64,000 nt of DNA. It comes from Lederbergia citri. GTDB lineage: Bacteria > Bacillota > Bacilli > Bacillales > Bacillaceae_C. The notes under the pieces were generated by a model that had not been told where the DNA came from, ran no database searches, and saw nothing but the letters and a program-made list of their open reading frames with translations. Position 1 is the stretch's first letter. Every line of letters begins with the position of its first letter. Where the stretch lies: positions 788,342 to 852,341 of the forward strand of contig NZ_JAGYPG010000001.1 in NCBI RefSeq assembly GCF_018343625.1, given 5' to 3'. Shown here in pieces: positions 51,445 through 60,231 of this stretch. Both the position numbers and the translations under genes were made by a program.

Positions 51445-52398
51445 TCAAATCTTTATCGCTCCTCCATTTACCCTTTTGAAACCACGTACTTTACTTAAAT
51501 CTTCTACTAGCTTTAATGCAGCTTTATCTTTTGCCTTTGCTTCTATCATAATATCAGCTGATTTTCCGTATGCTTTTAATGCTTTTATAAAGGGCATTGC
51601 AAACTCTATATCAACATAGTCCGAATGTGCTCGTATTAATTTTTCTGACTTAGGAGAGGATAAGTGAAATTTAGGTACCCTTCCAGTGCGTTCCCATGTG
51701 GCGAAAATTCTAGGTAACAAATTCTCAAATTCTTCATTTCCAGAATTTGCGACGTGATGATGATAATCAAAAACAAAAGGTACACCATGCTCCTCACAAA
51801 TTTGTAGTGTTTCTTTTGCTGTGTAGGTCTTGTCGTCATTTTCAAGCGTCGTTTGCATCCGTATATCTTTATCAAGCTTTACAAAGTTTTTATTAAATCT
51901 ATTTATGGCCTCCACCTTATTGCCATACATTCCACCAACATGGATATTGATAGTTGCATCTTTGTGTAAATTCATTGCTTTCAGCATTTCATAGTGATAG
52001 GTCATATCTATTATTGCATTGTTCGTAACATGATCATCTGGACTTGTAAACAATGTAAATTGATTTGGGTGGAAGCTGACTCGTAAATGATGTCGTTGTA
52101 CCAATGCTCCAATTTCTTTGAAGAGATCTTCAAAAGGGGTTATAAAATCCCACTTTACTTCAGGATGTGTTGCAAGTGGAACTAACGAAGAAGACATTCG
52201 GTAAATATCAATGCCATGTGCGATATTATAATGAAGGATTCGAATCGTATTTTTTAAATTTTGCTCAGTAAGATGATATAACTTTTCCTTTCTACTATCT
52301 TTATCTAGTTTCTTCCAATTCGTAAACGTTAACGTTCGAGAAGGAGAAGCCTCCCACAAAGAAAGTGCCGTTGAGACATAACCAAATCTGAGTATCAT
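51445..52398 (-). CDS. uvsE: UV damage endonuclease (UVDE)
   Basis: 317-residue TIM-barrel repair endonuclease that nicks DNA 5' to UV photoproducts. Typical segments: LRFGYVSTALSLWEASPSRTLTFTNW at the start, LRVSFHPNQFTLFTSPDD near residue 125, INIHVGGMYGNK near 160, LENDDKTYTAKE near 190 and VFDYHHHVAN near 220; these carry the metal-binding His and Glu residues. Length is near the B. subtilis UvsE. It stands alone between the sucrose regulator and the FUSC gene. Expression in sporulation is known for relatives but not shown here. Confidence 0.93.
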   Translation of the reverse strand: MILRFGYVSTALSLWEASPSRTLTFTNWKKLDKDSRKEKLYHLTEQNLKNTIRILHYNIAHGIDIYRMSSSLVPLATHPEVKWDFITPFEDLFKEIGALVQRHHLRVSFHPNQFTLFTSPDDHVTNNAIIDMTYHYEMLKAMNLHKDATINIHVGGMYGNKVEAINRFNKNFVKLDKDIRMQTTLENDDKTYTAKETLQICEEHGVPFVFDYHHHVANSGNEEFENLLPRIFATWERTGRVPKFHLSSPKSEKLIRAHSDYVDIEFAMPFIKALKAYGKSADIMIEAKAKDKAALKLVEDLSKVRGFKRVNGGAIKI

Positions 52399-52512
52399 CT
52401 TTTCACTCCAACTCGTGATTAATAATGAAAATAGTGTTTGTGATTTAAAGAAATAAATACCCTTATGTTACGTCAACTATAAACGGAATAATTTTCCAGT
52501 TAATGGGACTAA

Positions 52513-52561
52513 TGAGGCTGTTCTGGGTGGTAGTATGGTCTTAACTTTTCAGCACAGCCCT
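52513..52561. terminator. Stem-loop after the FUSC gene
   Basis: GGCTGTTCTG and CAGCACAGCC pair over 10 bp with one mismatch around a long loop. It follows the FUSC gene on the minus strand but lacks a strong U-run there, so termination strength is uncertain. Confidence 0.5.
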
Positions 52562-52569
52562 TTTCTCAA

Positions 52570-54495
52570 TTACTCACGCGATCTCCCAAGTTCTTTTTGT
52601 AGAAATTGAATTTCCCTCTGTATACTAGGATAGCCTTCTATTTCAGGAATTTCGATCTGCTTTGCCGAAACATTCCGTGCTGCAGCATTTGCCATTGTTT
52701 CAAACGCAAATAGTATTTGTGCTAATTTTTCGTGAGAAAGTATTGGCCGATTCGATTCCCTTGAACAATTTTCTAATAAATATCCTAAATGCTTTGTTGA
52801 AAAAAGAATCGGCCAGTAATAATCTAACGCCTCACGATTAGGGGGAAGCTCACCAGTGGCAGTGTTATACAAGGTTTCTAAATTACTTAAATTTGTCCTC
52901 ATTTTTATTCTTTCACTGCTCTTTCTTGCATTAAATCCTTCTCCCTGATCCGAAAAAAGTACCATTAGAAATTGTGCTTGACTTCGAAGGGTTTTGCTCA
53001 GTAAGTGCGGAATTCTGCTAGATGCAGATTTACTTCCTACGATATAAACCCCTAATAAGCCAATCGCACTGCCGATTACAATGTCAATAAATCTCGCCTG
53101 GGCAAAATAAGAAAAACTAAATACACCTTGACTTGTACTTTCAGCTATTAACAATGCATTTGGGGTGAAGAAAAGTACCGCCAATCCATAATTTTTCACG
53201 ATAAACAACTCAGTAATAAATGTTAATACTAAAATTAACAACACAATTACAAAGCCAGATGGGTTGAAAGATAGAATGAACCCGGCGATTGCTATTCCAA
53301 TTGCCGTACCTAAAAATCGCTGAATCGCACGATGAAATGTCGTTACAATCGTTGCACCCGACATCACGGCTACACAAGATAACGGTATCCAATAGGAACG
53401 AATAAATCCAAATTGATAGGCAATGATCGCGGCGATGGCCGTAATCACTCCAATGCGTACGGACGTAATAAGCACGATTGAATTTTTATCAAACGCCCCC
53501 ATAAAAATCGTTTTCAGAGAGGCTTTATCAAATTGAATCGATTTTTTCACTTTACTAATTGGTTCATTAAGGACTGCATCTGCATTATAGATGGTGGTGA
53601 ACAGCTGACTTACCTGCATTTCCATGTTCTCCGGCTGCAATATTCTTTTATTTTCTCTGTTACCACGCTTGTTTAAAGAATTTGCCATCATTCGAATGGA
53701 TTCTCCTAATTCTTTAGGCAACATATCATTCGCATTTGAAAAATTTTCCACAACCGTGATAAACAATTCATTTGCATACATATTTAATAGATATAACCGG
53801 TTGAACCTGTCTGTTGTCCGCAATGGAATATAACCCGCTGAAAGTGTCTCTTCTGATTCATTTAAAACCTCCATGACTCTATGCTTGGTTGCTGTGAAGC
53901 TATTCGTTCCAACAGAATCCAAAAGTTCCGCTAACTGCAAATAAACTCTAGTCACTACACCAGTTTCAGGTCCATGTGGATTAAAAATCCATCCTATCAT
54001 GGCAATCATCCACGATAAACTGCCACTAAGAAATACCAATCCAGCTCTTAAGAATGCTTCATTTGGATTGATTGGCATTCCTGTTGTCAAGGCAAAAACT
54101 AAAATAAAAAAGATTGCGGAAGGACCGGCAATTCTTAATGCACCAAAAATAAAAACGGATACAGCTCCAATGATTCCCATCAGAACGGCAACTGCTAGCG
54201 GATATGGTGCACTAATAGTTCCCAAATATGAAACAAGTGTTAAACCTAGAACTACCAAGAATATTTTTTTTGCTCGCTGTGCGTATGGGATGTTAAAAAC
54301 ATACAAATAAGCAAAGCCACCCAAGCCGGCTATTAACCCATATTGTAAATGACCAAAGGCAAGTCCTATCATAACAGGCAAGGCAGCTGCTAACCCCGCA
54401 CGAAATGCTTTTATCCAAGGAAATGGTTTCTTATTAACCTGTAGTGCTTGCTTAATAATAGATGGGGCTATCGCTTTGGATTGATTGTGACCCAT
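52570..54495 (-). CDS. FUSC-family (aromatic acid exporter-like) membrane protein
   Basis: 641 residues in two repeated halves, each with about five to six membrane segments (residues 30-165 and 345-480) followed by a long cytoplasmic helical region. Segments such as PVMIGLAFGHLQYGLIAGLGGFAY and PLSCVAVMSGATIVTTFHRAIQRFLGTAIG are characteristic of the fusaric acid resistance/YccS-type family. Likely exports aromatic acids or similar compounds. Start ATG 54495. Monocistronic. Confidence 0.88.
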   Translation of the reverse strand: MGHNQSKAIAPSIIKQALQVNKKPFPWIKAFRAGLAAALPVMIGLAFGHLQYGLIAGLGGFAYLYVFNIPYAQRAKKIFLVVLGLTLVSYLGTISAPYPLAVAVLMGIIGAVSVFIFGALRIAGPSAIFFILVFALTTGMPINPNEAFLRAGLVFLSGSLSWMIAMIGWIFNPHGPETGVVTRVYLQLAELLDSVGTNSFTATKHRVMEVLNESEETLSAGYIPLRTTDRFNRLYLLNMYANELFITVVENFSNANDMLPKELGESIRMMANSLNKRGNRENKRILQPENMEMQVSQLFTTIYNADAVLNEPISKVKKSIQFDKASLKTIFMGAFDKNSIVLITSVRIGVITAIAAIIAYQFGFIRSYWIPLSCVAVMSGATIVTTFHRAIQRFLGTAIGIAIAGFILSFNPSGFVIVLLILVLTFITELFIVKNYGLAVLFFTPNALLIAESTSQGVFSFSYFAQARFIDIVIGSAIGLLGVYIVGSKSASSRIPHLLSKTLRSQAQFLMVLFSDQGEGFNARKSSERIKMRTNLSNLETLYNTATGELPPNREALDYYWPILFSTKHLGYLLENCSRESNRPILSHEKLAQILFAFETMANAAARNVSAKQIEIPEIEGYPSIQREIQFLQKELGRSRE

Positions 54496-55101
54496 TTTTA
54501 TCCTTCTTTACGATTATTTTTTCATTATTACTATAGATTACCCAAAAGTTATGAGTAAAACGTAAAGGAAATAATTTACTGATCTTACTTGGATTGTAAT
54601 CACAAAGAAATGAAAACCAAATTTTTTATATTTTCCGATGATCGGTTCATTTGGCATGACCTTTAATTGAAGAAGTATCGAGGGGCCAATCGGATGGAGG
54701 TAAGTGATATTTCTAATACCCTCTGTAATTTCTTTAAATAGACAACTTAACAAAAGACATGGTGGTGGACTTCCATTATTCCACATGAAGTTACTAGAAA
54801 ATCTAGAACAAAAAACTTAAATTGAGAGCAAAAGATTATGAAAATCGATTGAAAATGTTTGCCTATTAATCAGGAACTTACCTTTTGTTTCTATAGCCAA
54901 CAGTTAAACTCTCTTTTAAAATCGTCGTACAGCCTCTACATCAAACTGATATTAGTTTAGGACATTTAATTGCCTTTTTATTGATGAGCTGTAATATCTA
55001 AATAATCATTTTTTGGCTACTCTCTATTAATCGTGAGTAAAAGCAATTTTATGAACAAGACATTAATAGTGACCGACTTGTATTAAGTTGAAGCAATTCT
55101 T
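54496..55101. other. Gene-free stretch
   Basis: I see no reliable gene. An 82-codon frame on the minus strand (54538-54786) has no ribosome site and no recognisable family. The promoter of the FUSC gene should lie within about 100 bp of 54496, and the promoter for the FMN reductase begins at 55102. Confidence 0.4.
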
Positions 55102-55176
55102 TTGACGATTTATGTCGAATCCAGTATAATTATCTCGAATTCAAAATAAATCAGTGCAATTATCTCGAATTCAAAA
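55102..55176 (+). promoter_or_regulatory. Promoter with a repeated operator in front of the FMN reductase gene
   Basis: -35 TTGACG (55102-55107) and -10 TATAAT (55125-55130) are 17 bp apart. AATTATCTCGAATTCAAAA occurs twice, at 55128-55146 and 55158-55176, exactly 30 bp apart. The first copy overlaps the -10 and start site. The core ATCTCGAATTC resembles the MhqR-type operator of Bacillus (ATCTCGAATTCGAGAT), which controls quinone- and azo-reductase genes. Confidence 0.75.
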
Positions 55177-55201
55177 CAAACAAGAAGGATGGATGAATAG
55201 C

Positions 55202-55747
55202 ATGACTAAAGTTGGTATTATTGTAGGTAGTCTTCGTACAAATTCTTTTTCAAAACAAGTTGCTGATAATGTAGCATCTTTATTCCCTGAAGGATATGTA
55301 ACAGAGTTTGTTGAAATCGGCCACCTGCCTTTATTTAACCAAGATTTTGAAGGGGACCTCGGAACTCCTGCAGAATATACAGATTTCCGTAATGCAATCA
55401 AAGAATTAGACGCGGTATTATTTGTAACACCTGAATATAACCGTTCAATCCCAGCTGCATTAAAAAATGCCCTTGATGTAGCATCTCGCCCTTATGGAGA
55501 AAGTGTTTGGAACGGAAAACCTGCAGCAATCATTAGCCAATCCCCTGGTGCTCTTGCTGGATTCGGTGCAAACCATCACTTACGTCAAGTACTTTCTTTC
55601 TTAAATATGCCTGTAGTTCAACAACCAGAAGCTTATATTGGTTCTGTACATGAATTATTGGATGAAAAGGGTAATCTGAATGAAGGAACAATAGAATTCC
55701 TACAAGGTTTCGTTAATGAATTTGTTGAATTGATCAAGAAATATTAA
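55202..55747 (+). CDS. NAD(P)H-dependent FMN reductase (ChrR/quinone reductase-like)
   Basis: 181-residue flavodoxin-like flavoprotein. The FMN phosphate loop is VGIIVGSLRTNSFSKQ at the N-terminus, the second FMN segment is FVTPEYNRSIPAALKNALD near residue 75, and SQSPGALAGFGANHHLR near residue 115 is typical. These enzymes reduce quinones, azo dyes or chromate. Start ATG 55202 after AAGGATGG; a GTG-like extension to 55154 overlaps the operator repeat. The duplicated MhqR-like operator suggests induction by quinones or electrophiles. Confidence 0.9.
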   Translation: MTKVGIIVGSLRTNSFSKQVADNVASLFPEGYVTEFVEIGHLPLFNQDFEGDLGTPAEYTDFRNAIKELDAVLFVTPEYNRSIPAALKNALDVASRPYGESVWNGKPAAIISQSPGALAGFGANHHLRQVLSFLNMPVVQQPEAYIGSVHELLDEKGNLNEGTIEFLQGFVNEFVELIKKY

Positions 55748-55758
55748 TAAAGTATAAA

Positions 55759-55803
55759 AAAGTTGGAGTGTGTGCAGAAGATACCTGCCCATACTCCAAC
55801 TTT
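55759..55803 (+). terminator. Terminator after the FMN reductase gene
   Basis: Perfect 11-bp stem AAAGTTGGAGT / ACTCCAACTTT with additional inner pairing between TGCAG and CTGCC, followed by ATTACT. The T-run is only three bases, so efficiency is uncertain. Confidence 0.7.
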
Positions 55804-55941
55804 ATTACTCACGGGTTAACTGTTATTTCATTAACACTCATGTTTTTATATTGGTTATGTCGGGATCAGTTTTAATATTAAGTACAGCTTTCTTGCCTTT
55901 TAACATAACATACTTATTAGCTCGTTTTACTTTGCTTTAAG

Positions 55942-56160
55942 TTAATCTAATTCACCCAATATTTCCATTAGACTATCCAATTCTTCATTTGTTAATGTTA
56001 CACCCTTACCCATTTTCTCGTGATTTGGAGCCCAATCTCTAATGTCATACTTGGGTTCACGACCATTCCAACTAATAAGGTTAAGCTCTTTTGTCCATCC
56101 TTTTGGTGATTCCGAAAGGACAGCTATGTGCTCGGTAATTTCATATTTAAGGTCTGCCAT
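55942..56160 (-). CDS. ydbC: YdbC-family PC4-like single-stranded DNA-binding protein
   Basis: 72-residue protein of the YdbC/PC4 coactivator fold, which binds single-stranded nucleic acid as a homodimer. The sequence MADLKYEITEHIAVLSESP, GWTKELNLISWNGREPKYDI and WAPNHEKMGKGVTLTNEEL matches the family throughout. Start ATG 56160 with AAGGGGGA upstream; the ATG at 56190 is unlikely. A broken second copy of the same gene lies at 59566-59694. Confidence 0.92.
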   Translation of the reverse strand: MADLKYEITEHIAVLSESPKGWTKELNLISWNGREPKYDIRDWAPNHEKMGKGVTLTNEELDSLMEILGELD

Positions 56161-56190
56161 GGAAATTCCCCCTTGATAATATTTGTTCAC

Positions 56191-56752
56191 TATGCCTTAG
56201 ACGTTCTTAATAGAGAGTTCCCCTCCATATTACTTTCGAATCCTTATTAATATGAGAAAAGGAAGTTTTTCTTAAATGTTACCCAAATTATAGACTAGGT
56301 ATCACAGGCTCTGGGTCCAAAAGAGACAAGCTAGTACCTACTTCTGATTAAAAAACCTGCACAAAATAATGTCATATAAGAGGAATTACGAAAAATGAGA
56401 ATCGTCCTGGGGCTTGAGAATGATGTATGAAGATAGATCATTATTTTTTGGACCTGCTCCTCAAGACATTTGTAAACGAAAAACTAGTGATAATCCGTCC
56501 TAAGACTTCCTCAAAAAGAGAAATAAAGAATCATCTTATTTCAATTTTGCGATTTAACCCAGCAGTGAAACCATCTGAGTGACTCTCCCCTATATTTTAT
56601 TTTGATTTAAAAAATAGCACTGTGTTTATCATTTATTAATATCTCCACGTGGGCCTATATGAAACCCTGCGTATCCAAAGTTATCTTGATTAGATCTTTT
56701 AGGGACGGTAGGCACAATAAGCAAGGTATTCCTTCGGGATTTCGTTACCCCC
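56191..56752. other. Gene-free stretch
   Basis: No reliable gene. A 51-codon plus-strand frame (56427-56582) begins MKIDHYFLDLLLKTF but has no ribosome site and no recognised family. A weak inverted repeat (AATGAT / ATCATT) lies around 56418-56442. The region looks like decayed coding DNA. Confidence 0.35.
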
Positions 56753-58390
56753 TCAACTAACCAACGGCAATACGATCTCCACCAGGGTTCCCTCATTCAC
56801 TTTACTATGATAGGTTATGGTACCATGATGTTGTTTAATAATCTTATGACAAATCATTAGGCCCAGTCCTGTTCCTTTTTCTTTCAGAGTATAAAAAGGC
56901 TCACCTAAACGTTTGAGTATTTCTTCCGGAATTCCACAACCTTCATCCCGAACAGAAATTATACACTTACCTTCTGCACCTTTTCGCAGGTTCAAATGAA
57001 TCTCTCCACCTTCATGCATAGCCTCCATGGCGTTCTTTAATATATTTATAAAGACCTGCTTTATTTGATTTTGTTCACATGTAATAAAAAAAGATGATCC
57101 TTCATAACTCAATTTAAATTGAATATTGTTCATATTAGCCTGAGGCAAAAGTAGCTCGAGCGTGTTCTCAATCAAGTCTTTTAAATTCGTATGGTTCATT
57201 TGGATGACTTGAGGTTTTCCCAAGGAAAGAAGTTCGCTAGTAATTGTTTCAATACGTTCCAGTTCACTTAGCAGCAAGTCCGTATATTCAATTCCCCCAT
57301 TGCTTTTATAAATTTGAACAAAACCTTTGATGGTTGTAAGTGGATTTCGGATTTCATGCGCTATGCCCGCTGCTAATTCACCCACGATTGATAATTTTTC
57401 AGATTGTAATAGTTGCTCCTCCGCTTTTTTACGCTCAGAGATATCTCGGCTGATAAGAACAATATGTGCTATGAGTGATTTCTCCCCTAGAACAGGCTTA
57501 CAACGAGATTCAAATTCAATCCAATGACCTTGTTTATGCCTTAAACGGAACTCTATCGTCTGAGGTTCTGTATTTTCAAACAATATCCTAATTGTATTTC
57601 TAAATATATCAACATCATCCGGATGAACTAATTTAAAAAGTTCAATATTTTCCAATTCAGAGTTTTGGTAACCTAAAACGTGTACATGGGAAGGAGAGTA
57701 GTAACTAACCTTATCCTCTTTACCCACAACCAATATGAGGTCAGATGTGTTCTCAGCTATTAGTCGGTATTTAAATTCACTTTTTTCCAAAGCCTTCTTC
57801 ATACTTATCTTTTCAGTAATGATTCTATACAGATTCTCATTTGACTCAATCAATAAACCCCCAATAATCACTCCCATCATCACAAATACTATATATTGAA
57901 GATGAAAGATAGGTCTATCCGGAAATACATTAAAAATAACTGGAACAGTAGTAACATAGATTACTACGTATGCTCCAAATAGAATGATGCATCTTTTTAC
58001 TGGTGTGAAACGGGATATATATAATCGCAATATTGAGAAAACAATCATGATAATGAGCCACCCTATAATAGCAGGAAGCCAATGAACACTGACCAATAGT
58101 CTGGCAATTAACGCGAATCCCCCAGTAATTATGCCCGCCACAGGTCCAAGATAAGCAAAAACAAGAATGATTGCAGAGTACCGAATGTCATAAGAGTAGC
58201 CTTTTTGCTGGAAGGATAATGCAACAAGGATTGTGGATACAATTCCCGCATACACTCCAACCCAAAGACGAAACCGCTTAAGTGGATAATGATTGATTAA
58301 CGAACGGATGACTAACGGAGTACTGACCAATAGTGAAAAAATTGAGAGATTAATAATATAGTCTAATAGAATCAACTGAGTCCCGCCCAT
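56753..58390 (-). CDS. Membrane sensor histidine kinase with 5TM, PAS and kinase domains (sporulation-kinase-like)
   Basis: 545 residues: five to six membrane helices in about 1-185 resembling the 5TMR-LYT sensor, a PAS domain (about 205-320, FKYRLIAENTSDLILVVGKED) with a PAC tail, HisKA with the phosphorylated His in AGIAHEIRNPLTTIKGFVQ near residue 343, and an HATPase domain with N box, DEGCGIP and GTGLGLMICHK. This order matches Bacillus kinases that feed the Spo0F phosphorelay (KinB-like group). No response regulator is adjacent, which is also typical of those orphans. The signal sensed is unknown. Ribosome site at 58390 is weak. Confidence 0.88.
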   Translation of the reverse strand: MGGTQLILLDYIINLSIFSLLVSTPLVIRSLINHYPLKRFRLWVGVYAGIVSTILVALSFQQKGYSYDIRYSAIILVFAYLGPVAGIITGGFALIARLLVSVHWLPAIIGWLIIMIVFSILRLYISRFTPVKRCIILFGAYVVIYVTTVPVIFNVFPDRPIFHLQYIVFVMMGVIIGGLLIESNENLYRIITEKISMKKALEKSEFKYRLIAENTSDLILVVGKEDKVSYYSPSHVHVLGYQNSELENIELFKLVHPDDVDIFRNTIRILFENTEPQTIEFRLRHKQGHWIEFESRCKPVLGEKSLIAHIVLISRDISERKKAEEQLLQSEKLSIVGELAAGIAHEIRNPLTTIKGFVQIYKSNGGIEYTDLLLSELERIETITSELLSLGKPQVIQMNHTNLKDLIENTLELLLPQANMNNIQFKLSYEGSSFFITCEQNQIKQVFINILKNAMEAMHEGGEIHLNLRKGAEGKCIISVRDEGCGIPEEILKRLGEPFYTLKEKGTGLGLMICHKIIKQHHGTITYHSKVNEGTLVEIVLPLVS

Positions 58391-58587
58391 CTCTAATCGT
58401 ATCTTTTTTAAACTTCCTTACCTAAAAGTGGAAATATACCCATTTTTTTCATCATACACTATCTAATTATTTTATCCAACGCAAATTTCAATATTAAATG
58501 CAACACCTTATGAGAAACCACTTATAAGGCATTACCTGAAGTTTGTTGATATTTTAGTATTTTCCGAGGAAGTGTATTCATCCAAGT

Positions 58588-58740
58588 TTACACTTTTCCA
58601 ATGCATATATCTGAATATGAAGGGATGGGGTGCCCTTCTTTAATGAATCTTCGAATTAGTCCATTGTGACGCTTATTAAATCCGCGCTCCCACGAAGCAT
58701 AGGGATGTGAAAAGTAGACATCAATCCCCAGCCCTTTTCC
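58588..58740 (-). pseudogene. C-terminal remnant of an IS30-type transposase
   Basis: An open stretch of 50 codons ending in TAA reads VYFSHPYASWERGFNKRHN followed by GLIRRFIKEGHPI. This matches the end of IS30-family transposases, where a Y-x-S-WERG-x-N-x-x-N-G-L-(I/L)R motif is highly conserved and includes the last catalytic Glu. No upstream transposase sequence or terminal repeats are seen, so only about 50 of some 350 codons remain. It marks an old insertion in the decaying 58-63 kb stretch. Confidence 0.8.
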
Positions 58741-58760
58741 TTATCCGATAACATAAAAAT

Positions 58761-58788
58761 AAAACGCCCTCTACTCAATAAGGGCGAA
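58761..58788 (-). terminator. Terminator after the racemase gene
   Basis: CGCCCT / AGGGCG stem followed on the minus strand by TTTTATTTTT. Confidence 0.75.
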
Positions 58789-58800
58789 ACAATTGAAAAC

Positions 58801-59496
58801 CTAACTAAACATTAAATCTAAGATTCTATCAATATGAATCTCGGTTGTATTTAATTGTGGAATATCTAAGTCTTCTTTTTTTATAATCATTGGCAATTCC
58901 GTGCAGCCCAATATGACTCCTTGTATTTGATCACGTTGTACCATTTCTTTGATAATATCTAGGTAACTCTTTTTCGTTGTTTTATTCACAATCCCATTCT
59001 CTAGTTCTTCAACAATTTTCTTATGAATATACTGTTGTTCTGAAGCAGTTGGTACAACTATTTCTATTCCCTGGGAGGTAAATGCCGTTTTGAAGAAACT
59101 ATGCTCCATTGTAAACTTGGTGCCGATTAGTCCGATCTTATCTAATCCTAGTTCCCGAGCTTTCTTATACGTTTCTTCAACTATACTATATAATGGAATT
59201 TGCACACGATTTTGGACTTGGTTAAACACAATATGCGGTGTGTTAGCAGAGATGATTGCAAAATCTGATCCAACTTGTTCTAGCTTCTGAACAGCTTCCA
59301 CTAAATAATCCGCTAAACCCTCTAGATCGCTTTGATCAATAAACTGGAAAACTTGGTACATATTAATACTATTAATAAAAAGTTCAGGGAGTACCTCTTT
59401 ACTACCTATTCTTTCCTGATATTTAGTAATAATGGTTTGATAATAATCGACTGTTGATTCAGGTCCTAAGCCACCCACCATTCCCAGTTTTTTCAT
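58801..59496 (-). CDS. Aspartate/glutamate racemase-family protein (YgeA-like)
   Basis: 231 residues in two similar domains. The N-terminal KKLGMVGGLGPESTVDYYQ is a family signature. The first catalytic position lies in IISANTPHIVF, where classical aspartate racemases have Cys (CNT) but E. coli YgeA uses the Thr; the second is the Cys in VILGCTELPMII. This Thr/Cys pair suggests an L-Asp/L-Glu-specific racemase like YgeA, not a broad D-amino-acid enzyme. Start ATG 59496 with GGGAGGAA upstream. Monocistronic. Confidence 0.88.
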   Translation of the reverse strand: MKKLGMVGGLGPESTVDYYQTIITKYQERIGSKEVLPELFINSINMYQVFQFIDQSDLEGLADYLVEAVQKLEQVGSDFAIISANTPHIVFNQVQNRVQIPLYSIVEETYKKARELGLDKIGLIGTKFTMEHSFFKTAFTSQGIEIVVPTASEQQYIHKKIVEELENGIVNKTTKKSYLDIIKEMVQRDQIQGVILGCTELPMIIKKEDLDIPQLNTTEIHIDRILDLMFS

Positions 59497-59565
59497 TTCA
59501 ATTCCTCCCAAGTATCATTATCAATCGCTTTCTTATGTCAATTCCCCTTTGCTACCTGCTTTATG

Positions 59566-59694
59566 TTATTCTAATTCACTTAATATTTCTCCTAGTTTTT
59601 CCAACTCTTCTTTTGTCAATGTTACACCTTTACCCATTTTCTCGTGATTTGGAGCCCAATCTCTTAGATCATACTTTGGATTGCGGCCATTCCT
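59566..59694 (-). pseudogene. Truncated second copy of ydbC
   Basis: The minus strand encodes NGRNPKYDLRDWAPNHEKMG followed by KGVTLTKEELEKLGEILSEL and a stop, closely matching the C-terminal 42 residues of YdbC at 55942-56160. The N-terminal third is missing and the match breaks abruptly before the NGR segment, with no start codon. Synonymous and amino-acid differences from the intact copy show that it is an old duplication or a remnant from a different strain, not a recent copy. Confidence 0.88.
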
Positions 59695-59699
59695 CAAGA

Positions 59700-60231
59700 C
59701 AATATTTAGTACAAAGTAACTCAATGCGTTTAATGCAATTAACCCATTCTCTATATCAAGAGCAAAGCCTAAAACATACTGTAAATATTGTGTTTAACAG
59801 CAAAAAAAATCCCCTGTTACCAGGAGACAATTTTCCGGGAAGTGGATTTAACGTCTTCACTTATTGAAGAAGCAAACGGGTGCCTGATAGTGTGAAAATT
59901 CGTTAACTAGCACTAATTCAGTCTTTCCCCATTTGTCAACCCATGCAAATTTCTCTTTCTATTATAACCATTAAAATGGCAACTTCGCACATAAATAGGA
60001 TAAGGAGCAAAAGTAAGGGATAGATCCCCAGTACGTTAACGCTCTTTCCTACTTGGGGTCTGGCCCTTGGACAGTTGTTTTATGCTGTATGGGCTTTCTC
60101 CAAAGCTTCAATACCCTAATCTATTTTCAACCTTATTTATCATGTCCGGAGATATTACCTCGGGGAATTACCCTACATTCCCTACATGCTTCTGAACTGT
60201 AATCATATTTAGCTTCTTTGTTGCCCTCCCC
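59700..60231. other. Gene-free decayed stretch
   Basis: No intact gene. A short hairpin (TCCCCTG / CAGGAGA) lies near 59807. On the minus strand around 60140-60223 a fragment reads KEAKYDYSSEACRECR, vaguely like a Cys-rich segment of IS1182-type transposases; this is too short to call. A GGTCTGGCCCTT-type sequence near 60057 resembles other small repeats of the window. Confidence 0.35.

Noticed and set aside
54538..54786. 82-codon minus-strand frame between the FUSC and FMN reductase genes
   Set aside because: No ribosome site, no recognised motif, and a composition typical of non-coding AT-rich DNA with a hydrophobic shadow translation.
56427..56582. 51-codon plus-strand frame starting MKIDHYF
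   Set aside because: No ribosome site and no recognised family; at most a decayed fragment.
60140..60223. Possible IS1182-type transposase fragment (KYDYSSEACREC)
   Set aside because: About 28 codons with only a loose resemblance and a stop nearby; not enough to call.
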